Below are positions 1 to 7,290 of a stretch of DNA of 64,000 nt, piece after piece. A program made the position numbers and the translations under genes. Source of the DNA: Actinomycetes bacterium (lineage in GTDB: Bacteria; Actinomycetota; Acidimicrobiia; Acidimicrobiales; Acidimicrobilacustridaceae). The notes below the pieces were generated by a model that did not search any database, was not told where the DNA came from, and saw only the letters and a program-made list of their open reading frames with translations. The first letter of the stretch is position 1. Each line of letters begins with the position of its first letter. The stretch is from contig JAKOVH010000023.1 in NCBI GenBank assembly GCA_029782145.1, positions 154,436-218,435 of the forward strand, in the 5' to 3' direction.

Positions 1-1
1 G

Positions 2-529
2 CTGGGCTACGACCGCTTCTCGATGAACTTCGCAGCATGGGGCCGCTTCTTCGAGGAGGACGTCGAGTACTCGCTGCGCCAGAGGGCCGTGAAGCTGGTG
101 CTCGACCTGATGAGCCCCTTCTACCAGATCAAGTCGCTGAAGGAGTTCAACCAGCGCTTCCATCCCGAGTGGGTGCCGCGCTGCATCGTCTACGACGACT
201 TCCGCAACCTGCCCCGGGTGGCGCTGCTGTACTCGAGCGCAGAGGGCTTCCTGCACGTGCCGGTGGTGGGCCGCTACTTCCTGCCCCGCACGGTGGGCCA
301 CCCCGGCCACCCGATCGTGCCGCCCGACCCGCAGATCGTCCACCCTCGGCCGTCGCGCCCTGCCAAGGCGACCGCCGACCAGGGAGCGCGAGGCGGCGAC
401 GAGGGCGACCGCCGGTCGCGACCACGCTCCGACGCGCAGGGCGACGCGGTGGGAGAGACGCGGGCCGAGCGCCGCCGACGCCGTCGCAGCGAGCAGGCCG
501 CGGCGGTCGAGGTCGAGCCGCCCGCCTGA
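2..529 (+). CDS. Phosphatidylglycerol lysyltransferase-like (DUF2156) protein, C-terminal part
   Basis: The gene enters from the left edge in frame 2, so its start lies outside the window. About the first 90 visible residues resemble the end of the LPG-synthase C-terminal domain (DUF2156). The pattern is a hydrophobic helix, then LKEFNQRFHPEWVPR, then AEGFLHVP, as in LysX/MprF-type proteins that transfer an amino acid from tRNA to a membrane lipid. The last 75 residues are a low-complexity Arg/Glu/Ala tail without a recognisable domain. The family assignment is recognition of this end motif only, since the catalytic core is not visible. Two palindromic repeats begin 15 bases after the TGA. 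Confidence 0.6.
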   Translation: MGYDRFSMNFAAWGRFFEEDVEYSLRQRAVKLVLDLMSPFYQIKSLKEFNQRFHPEWVPRCIVYDDFRNLPRVALLYSSAEGFLHVPVVGRYFLPRTVGHPGHPIVPPDPQIVHPRPSRPAKATADQGARGGDEGDRRSRPRSDAQGDAVGETRAERRRRRRSEQAAAVEVEPPA

Positions 530-543
530 TCCGCCCCCCTCCC

Positions 544-642
544 GAGGCAGAACCGCGGCCCCGAACAGCAGATCTGCCTCACGACAGCCCACCCCTCCCG
601 CTCCCGAGGCAGAACCGCCGCCGCCAGCAGCAGATCTGCCTC
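544..642. repeat. Array 1 of 37-nt palindromic repeats (2 copies)
   Basis: Copies lie at 544-580 and 606-642. Each is exactly 37 nt, opens with GAGGCAGA and closes with TCTGCCTC, so the 8-nt ends pair into a hairpin. The unit pitch is 62 nt and the 25-nt spacer (581-605) is unrelated to the spacers of the other arrays. The array sits between the 3' ends of two convergent genes, and the second copy runs into the stop codon of the minus-strand gene (643-641). It may act as a bidirectional terminator or be a REP-like element. Confidence 0.85.
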
Positions 643-1564
643 AGGAGGCGAGCGGGAGGGTCGAGGCGCCGATGGAGAGCAGGACGCGCAGCACGTACTG
701 CGGCTCCTCGACGAGCTGACCGTGGGTGAACCGGACCGTGCGGTGGCCGTTGGCCAGCGCGATGTGGTCACGTCGGCGGTCACGGTCGAAGTCCGCACGC
801 CGGGTGTGCCAGGTGCGCCCGTCGGCTTCGACGATGAGCGACCAGGTGGGGATGTACGCGTCGAGCCGCTCGTCGTCGGCCGGCCACCATGCCGGGGTCG
901 CCTGGGCCTCCCACGGCGGGATGCGGGGATCGGAGAGGATGCGGTAGAGGGGGACCTCGAGGACGCTGGTGGGCACCGCCGGCAGATCCCCCAGCGCAGT
1001 CGCCAGACGGGCGAGGTCGATCACGCCGGCCGGAGGCCGCGGGAGCATCGACTCACAGCGGGCCAGCACCACTTCGGTGGACACGCGACCGTCGACGACG
1101 GCTGCTTCGAGCACCTCGCCCAGGCGGGGGCCGAGGCGCGCCGCGCAGTCGCAGAGGGTCTGGGCCACCGTGGCCACCATGAAGGGCCCGAGCGGCGAAG
1201 CCTGGAAGCGATCGCTCTGGTGCACGATGGCCAGCGGCGAGCGCCGCGACGAGCCGCGTGCGACCGTCAGCTCGGCTCTCGCCGGCCGGCATCCGTCGAG
1301 CTCGCGCAGGTGGGCGGCCGCCAAGCCGGAGATGCCCGATCCGGCCAGCGACAGCTGGGCGGCCATCATCTGGCGCGGCCACGAGGGCGGATGGCTCGGC
1401 AGCGCGAACACCGACGGCGCCAGCTGGAGCCACTGACCTCTGCGGCGACGGCTCGCGACCTTGTGCCTCGTCGCACCGACGCTGGACGCCTGGGCTGCGG
1501 AGAAGACGCCGTGCTGGCGCCGGGCGATCCTCTCGATGCGTCGGTCCATCTCGTGGTCAACCAT
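641..1564 (-). CDS. AbiEi-type antitoxin N-terminal / DUF559 endonuclease-like protein
   Basis: The predicted protein has 307 residues. The N-terminal third resembles the AbiEi-type winged-helix antitoxin domain (RIERIARRQHGVFS, then a basic segment and WLQLAPSVFALP). The C-terminal part carries the DUF559 (Vsr-like) signature IVEADGRTWH followed by DFDRDRRRDH, which matches the acidic and basic active-site pattern of that family. Solitary copies are common in actinobacteria and no toxin partner is adjacent, so an abortive-infection role is not demonstrated. The start is ATG at 1564; an in-frame ATG at 1549 is also possible. The gene is bracketed by palindromic repeat arrays, one overlapping its stop codon and one 53 bp upstream of its start. 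Confidence 0.65.
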   Translation of the reverse strand: MVDHEMDRRIERIARRQHGVFSAAQASSVGATRHKVASRRRRGQWLQLAPSVFALPSHPPSWPRQMMAAQLSLAGSGISGLAAAHLRELDGCRPARAELTVARGSSRRSPLAIVHQSDRFQASPLGPFMVATVAQTLCDCAARLGPRLGEVLEAAVVDGRVSTEVVLARCESMLPRPPAGVIDLARLATALGDLPAVPTSVLEVPLYRILSDPRIPPWEAQATPAWWPADDERLDAYIPTWSLIVEADGRTWHTRRADFDRDRRRDHIALANGHRTVRFTHGQLVEEPQYVLRVLLSIGASTLPLAS

Positions 1565-1616
1565 CAGCGCACTGTGCCTCGAGGGGTGTGACACCCGGTC
1601 TGCCCGCTCGGCTCGT

Positions 1617-1839
1617 GAGGCGGAACCGCCGCCGCCAGCAGCAGATCTGCCTCCGCAGGACGCGAGCCACCGGCTCGTGAGACAGAACCGCCGCCGCGAG
1701 CAGCAGATCTGCCTCCGCAGGACACGACCCACCGGCTCGTGAGGCAGAACCGCCGCCGCCAGCAGCAGATCTGCCTCCGCAGGACACGACCCACCGGCTC
1801 GTGAGGCAGAACCGCCGCCGCCAACAGCAGATCTGCCTC
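1617..1839. repeat. Array 2 of 37-nt palindromic repeats (4 tandem copies)
   Basis: Copies start at 1617, 1679, 1741 and 1803, an exact 62-nt period. Each is a 37-nt palindrome with ends GAGGCAGA and TCTGCCTC; copies 1 and 2 each carry one change in the left arm. The three 25-nt spacers are near-identical (CGCAGGACACGACCC and so on), so this is a true tandem repeat of a 62-bp unit. The array lies in the gap between the divergent AbiEi-like gene (start 1564) and the SRAP gene (start 1915). The imperfect stem can extend beyond 8 bp through scattered pairs. Confidence 0.93.
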
Positions 1840-1901
1840 GGCACCGGGGGAGCGGGGCTGCGCCGCGGACGGCCCGGGCCGGGCTCATGGGAGTGCGGCG
1901 G

Positions 1902-1907
1902 TAGCGT
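1902..1907 (+). promoter_or_regulatory. Leaderless -10 box of SRAP gene
   Basis: TAGCGT lies 7 nt before the ATG at 1915, so transcription would begin at or next to the start codon. No Shine-Dalgarno sequence is present. Confidence 0.65.
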
Positions 1908-1914
1908 CGGCGCC

Positions 1915-2661
1915 ATGTGTGGACGGTTCGTCAGCGCGTCACCGCCCGACCAGATCGCCCGGTACTTCGACGCCGAGGCGCCGGAGGCAGCCCTCGAGCC
2001 CAGCTACAACGTGGCGCCGACCAACGACGTCTACGTCGTGCACGTCGACGGCAGCACCCGGCGGGTCGAGCCGATGCACTGGGGCTTCGTCCCGCACTGG
2101 GCGAAGGATCCCTCGGTGGGCAACCGCATGATCAACGCCCGGGCCGAGACCCTCGCCACCAAGAGCGCGTTCAAGCCGGCCCTGACCAAGCGTCGCTGCA
2201 TCATCCCCGCCGACGGCTTCTACGAGTGGATGGCCGTGCCCGGCCAGAAGAAGAAGCAACCGATGTACATCCACCGCGACGACGGCGAGCCCCTGGCGTT
2301 CGCCGGGCTGTGGGCGGTGTGGCGGGACCCGAACGCGCCGCGAGAGGAGCGGGAGGCCGGCGGCGCCACGCTGCTGTCGTGCACGATCATCACCGGCGAG
2401 GCGAACGACAAGGTGCGCCCGGTGCACGACCGCATGCCCGTGATCCTGCCTCGCGACGCATGGCAGACCTGGCTCGACCCCGCCGTGCAGGACCTCGAGA
2501 CGATCGGCAAGCTCCTCGTGCCGGCACCGTCGTCGATCATCGACCTGTACCCGGTGAGCACCGAGGTCAACAACGTGCGCACCAAGGGCGCCCACCTGCT
2601 CGACCGGGTCGACCCCACCAGCGAGGGCGAGCTCCCCGGCCAGGCCCCGTTGCTCTCCTAG
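1915..2661 (+). CDS. SRAP domain protein (HMCES/YedK family) that binds abasic DNA
   Basis: This is a 248-residue protein of the SOS-response-associated peptidase family. Members crosslink covalently to abasic sites in single-stranded DNA through Cys2 once Met1 is removed. Visible family marks are Cys2 (MCGRF), YNVAPT at 31-36, NARAET at 74-79, GFYEW at 101-105 with the conserved Glu, and VHDRMPVIL near 170. Length and motif order are typical, so the protein looks intact. The start is fixed by the required Cys2 and by the -10 box directly upstream. No other repair gene is adjacent. Confidence 0.93.
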   Translation: MCGRFVSASPPDQIARYFDAEAPEAALEPSYNVAPTNDVYVVHVDGSTRRVEPMHWGFVPHWAKDPSVGNRMINARAETLATKSAFKPALTKRRCIIPADGFYEWMAVPGQKKKQPMYIHRDDGEPLAFAGLWAVWRDPNAPREEREAGGATLLSCTIITGEANDKVRPVHDRMPVILPRDAWQTWLDPAVQDLETIGKLLVPAPSSIIDLYPVSTEVNNVRTKGAHLLDRVDPTSEGELPGQAPLLS

Positions 2662-2673
2662 CGCTGGTCGTCC

Positions 2674-3078
2674 CTAGCCGAGGGCCTCGATGGCGCTGCG
2701 GAGCTGCTCGGCGACGGCGGCGAGCTCCTCGGGGGGCACGTCGGTGCGCGCCTTCTTGAAGTCGATGTCGCTCTCGCTGTGGATCGGCAGCACGTGGAGG
2801 TGGGTGTGGGGCACCTCGAGCCCGGCGATGATCAGCGCCACCCGGTCGGCCCCGAAGGCGGCGACCTGCGCCCGGCCGACCTTCTTGGCCACCACGGTGA
2901 GATGGGCGGTGGTGTCGTCGTCGAGGTCGAGCCAGTGGTCGACCTCCTCGACCGGCACCACCAGGGTGTGCCCGGTGGTGATGGGACCGATGGTGAGGAA
3001 GGCCACCGCGAGCTCGTCGCGGTAGACGAAGTGGCCGGGCAGCTCACCGGCGATGATGCGGCTGAAGATCGTCGTCAT
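2674..3078 (-). CDS. HIT family nucleotide-binding hydrolase
   Basis: This is a 134-residue histidine-triad protein. The triad motif HTHLHVLP at 91-98 is complete, and the N-terminal IFSRIIAGELP is typical of Hint-like members that hydrolyse adenosine phosphoramidates or related nucleotides. The zinc-binding cysteines of some HIT subfamilies are absent. It converges with the SRAP gene and diverges from the phosphatidyltransferase gene with overlapping promoters. The ATG at 3078 follows a -10 box by 9 nt. The precise substrate cannot be read from sequence. Confidence 0.92.
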   Translation of the reverse strand: MTTIFSRIIAGELPGHFVYRDELAVAFLTIGPITTGHTLVVPVEEVDHWLDLDDDTTAHLTVVAKKVGRAQVAAFGADRVALIIAGLEVPHTHLHVLPIHSESDIDFKKARTDVPPEELAAVAEQLRSAIEALG

Positions 3079-3087
3079 GGTCCGCTG

Positions 3088-3093
3088 ATCGTA
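3088..3093 (-). promoter_or_regulatory. Leaderless -10 box of HIT gene
   Basis: On the minus strand TACGAT lies 9 nt upstream of the ATG at 3078. It overlaps by two bases the plus-strand -10 box of the divergent gene at 3105. Confidence 0.55.
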
Positions 3094-3097
3094 GAGT
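3092..3097 (+). promoter_or_regulatory. Leaderless -10 box of the CDP-alcohol phosphatidyltransferase gene
   Basis: TAGAGT lies 7 nt before the ATG at 3105. This favours that ATG over an in-frame GTG at 3096, which would sit inside the promoter. Confidence 0.6.
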
Positions 3098-3104
3098 GCC
3101 GCCC

Positions 3105-3758
3105 ATGCCCTCGCCCCCGACGCCGGCCGGTCCGTCCGACGCGTCGGCGGTGCCCAGGACCGGCGAGGACCGGATCCTGACGGTCCCCAACGCCATCACG
3201 CTGGTGCGCCTGGCGTGCCTGCCGCTGTTCGTGTGGCTCCTGCTCGGCCAGGGCGATCGAGCCGCCGCCGGCTACCTGCTCGGCCTGCTCGGCGCCACCG
3301 ACTGGGTCGACGGGTACATCGCCCGGCGCTGGCACCAGGTCTCGACCGTCGGGAAGATCCTCGATCCCGTGGCCGACCGGCTGCTGTTCTTCACCGCCGT
3401 GGTGGCCATCATCATCGACGACGCCGCCCCCCGGTGGTTCTGCATCGCGGTGCTCGCCCGCGAGGCGCTCGTGGCGGGCGCGACCCTCGTCCTCGCCGCG
3501 CTCGGCGCGCGGCGCATCGACGTGACGTGGTACGGCAAGGCGGGCACCTTCGGCCTGATGTGCGCGTTCCCGCTGTTCGTGCTGGGCTCGAGCGACGCCT
3601 TCTGGGCCGACACGGCCGCGGTCGCCGCCTGGTTCTGCGCCGTCCCCGGCCTGGTGATGTCGTACTACGCCGCCGTCACCTACGTGCCGATCGCCCTGCG
3701 CGCCCTGCGGGAGGGCAGGCAGGGCCGAGCGCACGGGGGCGCCGCCGAGAGCCGGTGA
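3105..3758 (+). CDS. CDP-alcohol phosphatidyltransferase (PgsA-like)
   Basis: This is a 217-residue integral membrane enzyme that swaps CMP on a CDP-diacylglycerol-type donor for an alcohol acceptor, a step in phospholipid synthesis. The CDP-alcohol signature D-x2-D-G-x2-A-R-x8-G-x3-D-x3-D is complete, from D66 through D91. Hydrophobic segments before and after it fit the usual six-helix membrane core. The N-terminal extension of about 25 residues is Pro/Ala-rich. The acceptor (glycerol phosphate, inositol phosphate or other) cannot be decided here. The downstream nucleotidyltransferase gene has its own -10 box and so is probably a separate unit. Confidence 0.85.
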   Translation: MPSPPTPAGPSDASAVPRTGEDRILTVPNAITLVRLACLPLFVWLLLGQGDRAAAGYLLGLLGATDWVDGYIARRWHQVSTVGKILDPVADRLLFFTAVVAIIIDDAAPRWFCIAVLAREALVAGATLVLAALGARRIDVTWYGKAGTFGLMCAFPLFVLGSSDAFWADTAAVAAWFCAVPGLVMSYYAAVTYVPIALRALREGRQGRAHGGAAESR

Positions 3759-3767
3759 GCCGGGGGG

Positions 3768-3773
3768 TAGGTT
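3768..3773 (+). promoter_or_regulatory. Possible -10 box of the nucleotidyltransferase fusion gene
   Basis: TAGGTT stands about 48 nt upstream of the ATG at 3821. The leader ends in GGAGACAGCC just before the ATG, which can serve as a ribosome binding site. Confidence 0.4.
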
Positions 3774-3820
3774 CACACCTGGAGGCCGTGCACGCGGCCC
3801 GCGACGAACGGAGACAGCCA

Positions 3821-6307
3821 ATGAAGGCGGTCATCATGGCCGGAGGTGAGGGGACGCGGCTGCGGCCGCTCACCTCCAACGCCCCCAAGCCGCTGCTGCC
3901 GCTGGTCAACCGCCCGATGATGGAGCACATCGTCGGGTTGCTGGCGCGCCACGGCATCGACGACATCGTCGTGACCGTGGCGTTCATGGCCAACGCCATC
4001 CGCGACTACTTCGGCGACGGCTCCGAGTTCGGCGTGAAGATGACCTACGCCACCGAGGAGTCCCCGTTGGGCACCGCCGGTTCGGTCCGCAACGCCATGG
4101 AGCACCTCACCGAGCGGTTCGTGGTGATCTCCGGTGACGTCCTCACCGACATCGACCTCGGCGCCATCGTCGACTTCCACGAGCGCAACGACGCCCTGGC
4201 CACCATCGGGCTGGCCCACGTCGACAACCCCCTCGAGTTCGGCATCGTCATCACCCGGGAGGACGGCTCGATCGAGCGCTTCCTGGAGAAGCCGACCTGG
4301 GGGCAGGTCTTCTCCGACACCATCAACACCGGCATCTTCGTGCTCGAGCCCGAGATCTTCGACTACATCGAGCCCGACCGGCCGGTCGACTTCTCCGGCG
4401 AGGTGTTCCCGCAGCTGCTGAAGGACCGCAAGCCCCTGTTCGGGGCCATCGCCGAGGGCTACTGGGAGGACGTGGGCACCCTCGAGGCCTACGTGCGGGC
4501 CCACAAGGACATCCTCGACGGCAAGGTCACGGTGGAGATCCCCGGCTTCGAGATCCGCCCCGGCGTGTGGGTCGGGGAGAGCGCCGACGTGCACCCGGAG
4601 GCCGCCATCGCCGGGCCCGCGGTGATCGGCGACAACTGCCGCGTCGAGCCGGGCGCCACGATCGGCGAGTACACGGTGCTGGGCTCCAACGTGCGCGTGC
4701 GCGACGACGCCTTCCTCGAGCGGACCGTGATCAACGACAACGCCTACCTCGGCGAGGGGCTGCGCCTGCGGGGCACGGTGGTGGGCCGCTCCTGCGACCT
4801 GCGCGCAGGCGTGCGCACCGAGGAGGGCGTCGTCATCGGCGACGAGTGCTTCCTCGGCGAGGAGGCCCAGCTCGGCCCGGGCGTGAAGGTCTACCCGTTC
4901 AAGACGATCGAGGCCGGCGCCGTCGTCAACGAATCGATCGTGTGGGAGTCGCGTGGGGCCCGCAGCCTCTTCGGTGGCACCGGCGTGGCCGGCCTCGCCA
5001 ACGTCGACATCACCCCCGAGTTCGCGGCGCGCGTCGCGATGGCCTTCGGCGGCACCATCAAGAAGGGCTCCACGGTCATCACCTCGCGCGACTCGAGCCG
5101 GTCCGCGCGCATGCTCAAGCGGGCGCTGATGGCCGGCCTCAACGGCGTCGGGGTCAACGTCGAGGACCTCGAGGTGGCCTCCGTGCCGGTCACCCGGTTC
5201 ATCATGCGCCGGCCGACGGCCAGGGGCGGCATCACCGTGCGCCTGGTGAAGGACGACCCGCAGTCGGTGGTCATCCGCTTCTTCGACGAGAACGGCCTCG
5301 ACATCACCGAGGAGGCCCAGCGCAAGATCGAGCGGCTGTACGCCCGTCAGGACTTCCGCCGGGTGTTCCCCGGGGAGATCGGCGACATCGGCTTCGCGCC
5401 CCGGGCGCTCGAGCACTACTCCACGGCGCTCGAGGCCACCGTCGACGTGGAGGCCATCCGGGCCGCCACGTTCAAGGTGGTCATCGACTACGCCTACGGC
5501 TCGGCCTCCTTCGCCATGCCCAACGTGCTCGGCAAGCTCGGCCTCGAGGTGCTGGCCGTCAACCCGTTCGTGTCCACCGCCGGTGTGCTGCGCGACGACA
5601 TCGACGAGCACGCCCGGCGCGTCGGCGACCTGGTGCGCACGTCGGGCTCGCAGCTCGGCGGCGTGATCGACCCCGACGGCGAGCAGCTGCGCCTCATCGA
5701 CGACGAGGGCCACGTGCTCAGCCACACCGAGGCGCTGCTCGCCATCCTCACCCTCCTGCCCGGCAACCTCTTCGGCGACCGGGTGGCGCTGCCGGTCAAC
5801 ACCACGTCGCGCGCCGAGTCGCTGCTCGAGCCGCACGGCATCGCGGTCACGTGGACGAAGCTGTCGAACCCGGCCCTCATGGACGCCGCCACCGAGCCGG
5901 GCATCGGTTTCGCCGGCAACCAGAGCGGCAACTTCATCCTGCCCGGGTTCATGCCCGGCTTCGACGCCGCCGCCACGTTCGTGAAGGTGCTCGACCTGCT
6001 CGCCAAGCACAAGGTGAAGCTCTCCGACGTGGTGGCCGACCTGCCACGGAGCCACGTGGTCCACGAGCAGGTCGTCACCCCGTGGGACCAGAAGGGTGCG
6101 GTCATGCGCACGCTGATGGAGCAGAGCAAGGACCGCCGGGTCGTGCTGGTCGACGGCGTGAAGGTCCTCCACGACGACGGGTGGGCGCTGGCGCTGCCCG
6201 ATCCCGAGGAGCCCGTCACCCACATCTGGGCCGAGGGCACCTCGAACGACGCCGCCCGGCGCCTGGCCCAGGAGTACGCCCGGCGCATCCGCCAGATGGT
6301 CCGCTGA
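3821..6307 (+). CDS. Mannose-1-phosphate guanylyltransferase-like / phosphomannomutase-like fusion
   Basis: This is an 828-residue, three-part protein. Residues 1-240 are a sugar-phosphate nucleotidyltransferase with the signature MAGGEGTRLRPLT and FLEKP. About 250-370 is a left-handed beta-helix of hexapeptide repeats (PAVIGDNCRVEPGATIG). The last 430 residues are a phosphomannomutase/phosphoglucomutase-like domain. Fusions of this design occur widely in actinobacteria and are annotated as GDP-mannose or glucose-1-phosphate enzymes. In the mutase part I see the TSRDSSRSARMLKRAL segment but not the catalytic Ser-His-Asn-Pro loop, so this half may be inactive or regulatory. The start follows a GGAG-type ribosome binding site. 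Confidence 0.85.
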   Translation: MKAVIMAGGEGTRLRPLTSNAPKPLLPLVNRPMMEHIVGLLARHGIDDIVVTVAFMANAIRDYFGDGSEFGVKMTYATEESPLGTAGSVRNAMEHLTERFVVISGDVLTDIDLGAIVDFHERNDALATIGLAHVDNPLEFGIVITREDGSIERFLEKPTWGQVFSDTINTGIFVLEPEIFDYIEPDRPVDFSGEVFPQLLKDRKPLFGAIAEGYWEDVGTLEAYVRAHKDILDGKVTVEIPGFEIRPGVWVGESADVHPEAAIAGPAVIGDNCRVEPGATIGEYTVLGSNVRVRDDAFLERTVINDNAYLGEGLRLRGTVVGRSCDLRAGVRTEEGVVIGDECFLGEEAQLGPGVKVYPFKTIEAGAVVNESIVWESRGARSLFGGTGVAGLANVDITPEFAARVAMAFGGTIKKGSTVITSRDSSRSARMLKRALMAGLNGVGVNVEDLEVASVPVTRFIMRRPTARGGITVRLVKDDPQSVVIRFFDENGLDITEEAQRKIERLYARQDFRRVFPGEIGDIGFAPRALEHYSTALEATVDVEAIRAATFKVVIDYAYGSASFAMPNVLGKLGLEVLAVNPFVSTAGVLRDDIDEHARRVGDLVRTSGSQLGGVIDPDGEQLRLIDDEGHVLSHTEALLAILTLLPGNLFGDRVALPVNTTSRAESLLEPHGIAVTWTKLSNPALMDAATEPGIGFAGNQSGNFILPGFMPGFDAAATFVKVLDLLAKHKVKLSDVVADLPRSHVVHEQVVTPWDQKGAVMRTLMEQSKDRRVVLVDGVKVLHDDGWALALPDPEEPVTHIWAEGTSNDAARRLAQEYARRIRQMVR

Positions 6308-6393
6308 ACGCCCCATGACGTCGTCGACCACCACGGCGGGAGCCGCGGCCGTCCCGATGCGCGCTCCCCGTGTCCGGCCCGAGGGCGATCGGG

Positions 6394-6399
6394 TAGCGT
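6394..6399 (+). promoter_or_regulatory. Leaderless -10 box of gcvH
   Basis: TAGCGT lies 7 nt before the gcvH ATG at 6407, the same arrangement as at 1902 for the SRAP gene. Confidence 0.65.
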
Positions 6400-6406
6400 T
6401 CGCGCC

Positions 6407-6790
6407 ATGCACCTGCCCGACGACCTCCGCTACTCGTCCGACCACGAATGGGTTCGCCTCGAGGACGGCAAGGTCCGGATCGGCATCACCGACTACGCGC
6501 AGGACGCGCTGGGCGACGTCGTCTACGTCGAGATGCCCGAGATCGGCGCACAGCTCGAGGCGTCGGCCAAGGTGAGCGAGGTCGAGTCGACCAAGTCGGT
6601 GTCCGACATCTACGCGCCGGTCGCCGGCCGGGTGGTCGCGGTCAACAGCGATCTGGCGGACAGCCCCGAACGCCTCAACGACGATCCCTACGGTGAGGGC
6701 TGGATCTGCGTGATCGAGCCGGACGACCCCTCCGCACTCGACGCGCTGCTCGACGCCGAGGCGTACCGGCGGTTGATCGAAGGGTCGTGA
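6407..6790 (+). CDS. gcvH: Glycine cleavage system H protein
   Basis: This 127-residue lipoyl carrier shuttles the aminomethyl group between GcvP, GcvT and the dihydrolipoamide dehydrogenase. The lipoylated lysine is K63 in EVESTKSVSD, and the family block LGDVVYVEMPEIG precedes it. Its length is normal. It is the first gene of a run with GarA-like and FtsR-like genes. The same order (gcvH, garA, ftsR, DUF151) is known from Mycobacterium, while gcvT and gcvP follow 14 kb later here. Its TGA shares one base with the ATG of the next gene. Confidence 0.97.
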   Translation: MHLPDDLRYSSDHEWVRLEDGKVRIGITDYAQDALGDVVYVEMPEIGAQLEASAKVSEVESTKSVSDIYAPVAGRVVAVNSDLADSPERLNDDPYGEGWICVIEPDDPSALDALLDAEAYRRLIEGS

Positions 6791-7290
6791 TGGCGGTGGC
6801 GGAGGTCTTCTGCAACAACTGCGGGCACCGCAACCCACTGGGCGCGAACTTCTGCTCGTCGTGCGGCGCGGTGCTCGAGTCGGTGTCACCGGAGAACACC
6901 ACCATCACGTTCCATCCGGTGTCGCCCGCCGACCCTGTCGAGGAGGAGGTCAGCCTTCCCCTCGAGGAGATGCCGGCCGACGTCGGCATGCTCGTGGTGC
7001 GACGGGGGCCGAAGGCGGGGAGCCGCTTCGCGCTCGACAAGGCGTGCGTCACCGCGGGTCGCCATCCCGACTCCGACATCTTCCTCGACGACATCACCGT
7101 GTCGAGGCGCCACGCCGAGATCCGCCGCACACCCGACGGCGGGTACGAGGCGTGCGACACCGGCTCGCTGAACGGCACCTACCTGAACCGCGAGCGCATC
7201 GACGTCGCCCCGCTCACCAACGGCGACGAGCTCCAGATCGGCAAGTTCAAGCTGGTCTTCTACCGAGGTGCGGGCGACGAGGAGTCATGA
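6790..7290 (+). CDS. garA: FHA-domain protein with N-terminal zinc ribbon (GarA/OdhI-like)
   Basis: This is a 166-residue protein. Cys8, 11, 22 and 25 form a zinc ribbon. A linker carries a Thr-Thr pair (37-38) placed like the phosphorylated TT of GarA. The FHA domain follows with GR (90-91), SRRH (105-108) and SLNGT (126-130), the phosphothreonine-binding residues. In Mycobacterium and Corynebacterium such proteins inhibit 2-oxoglutarate dehydrogenase and tune glutamate metabolism when unphosphorylated. The zinc ribbon is extra relative to mycobacterial GarA. The ATG overlaps the gcvH stop (TGATG), and its own TGA overlaps the next ATG, so the three genes are translationally coupled. Confidence 0.85.
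   Translation: MAVAEVFCNNCGHRNPLGANFCSSCGAVLESVSPENTTITFHPVSPADPVEEEVSLPLEEMPADVGMLVVRRGPKAGSRFALDKACVTAGRHPDSDIFLDDITVSRRHAEIRRTPDGGYEACDTGSLNGTYLNRERIDVAPLTNGDELQIGKFKLVFYRGAGDEES

Noticed and set aside
1617..1839. CRISPR array (37-nt repeats with 25-nt spacers)
   Set aside because: The three spacers are nearly identical to each other, the repeats are variable palindromes, the other arrays have only two copies, and no cas gene is present.
1557..1916. Repeat-encoded peptides (Cys/Arg-rich frames) in array 2
   Set aside because: These frames only translate the palindromic repeats with period-dependent frame changes. There is no start signal.
3096..3104. GTG at 3096 as start of the phosphatidyltransferase gene
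   Set aside because: It lies in the -10 box TAGAGT; the ATG at 3105 is better placed.
3773..6889. Minus-strand 1038-residue open frame
   Set aside because: It is the antisense shadow of the nucleotidyltransferase fusion and gcvH genes; no domain is recognisable.
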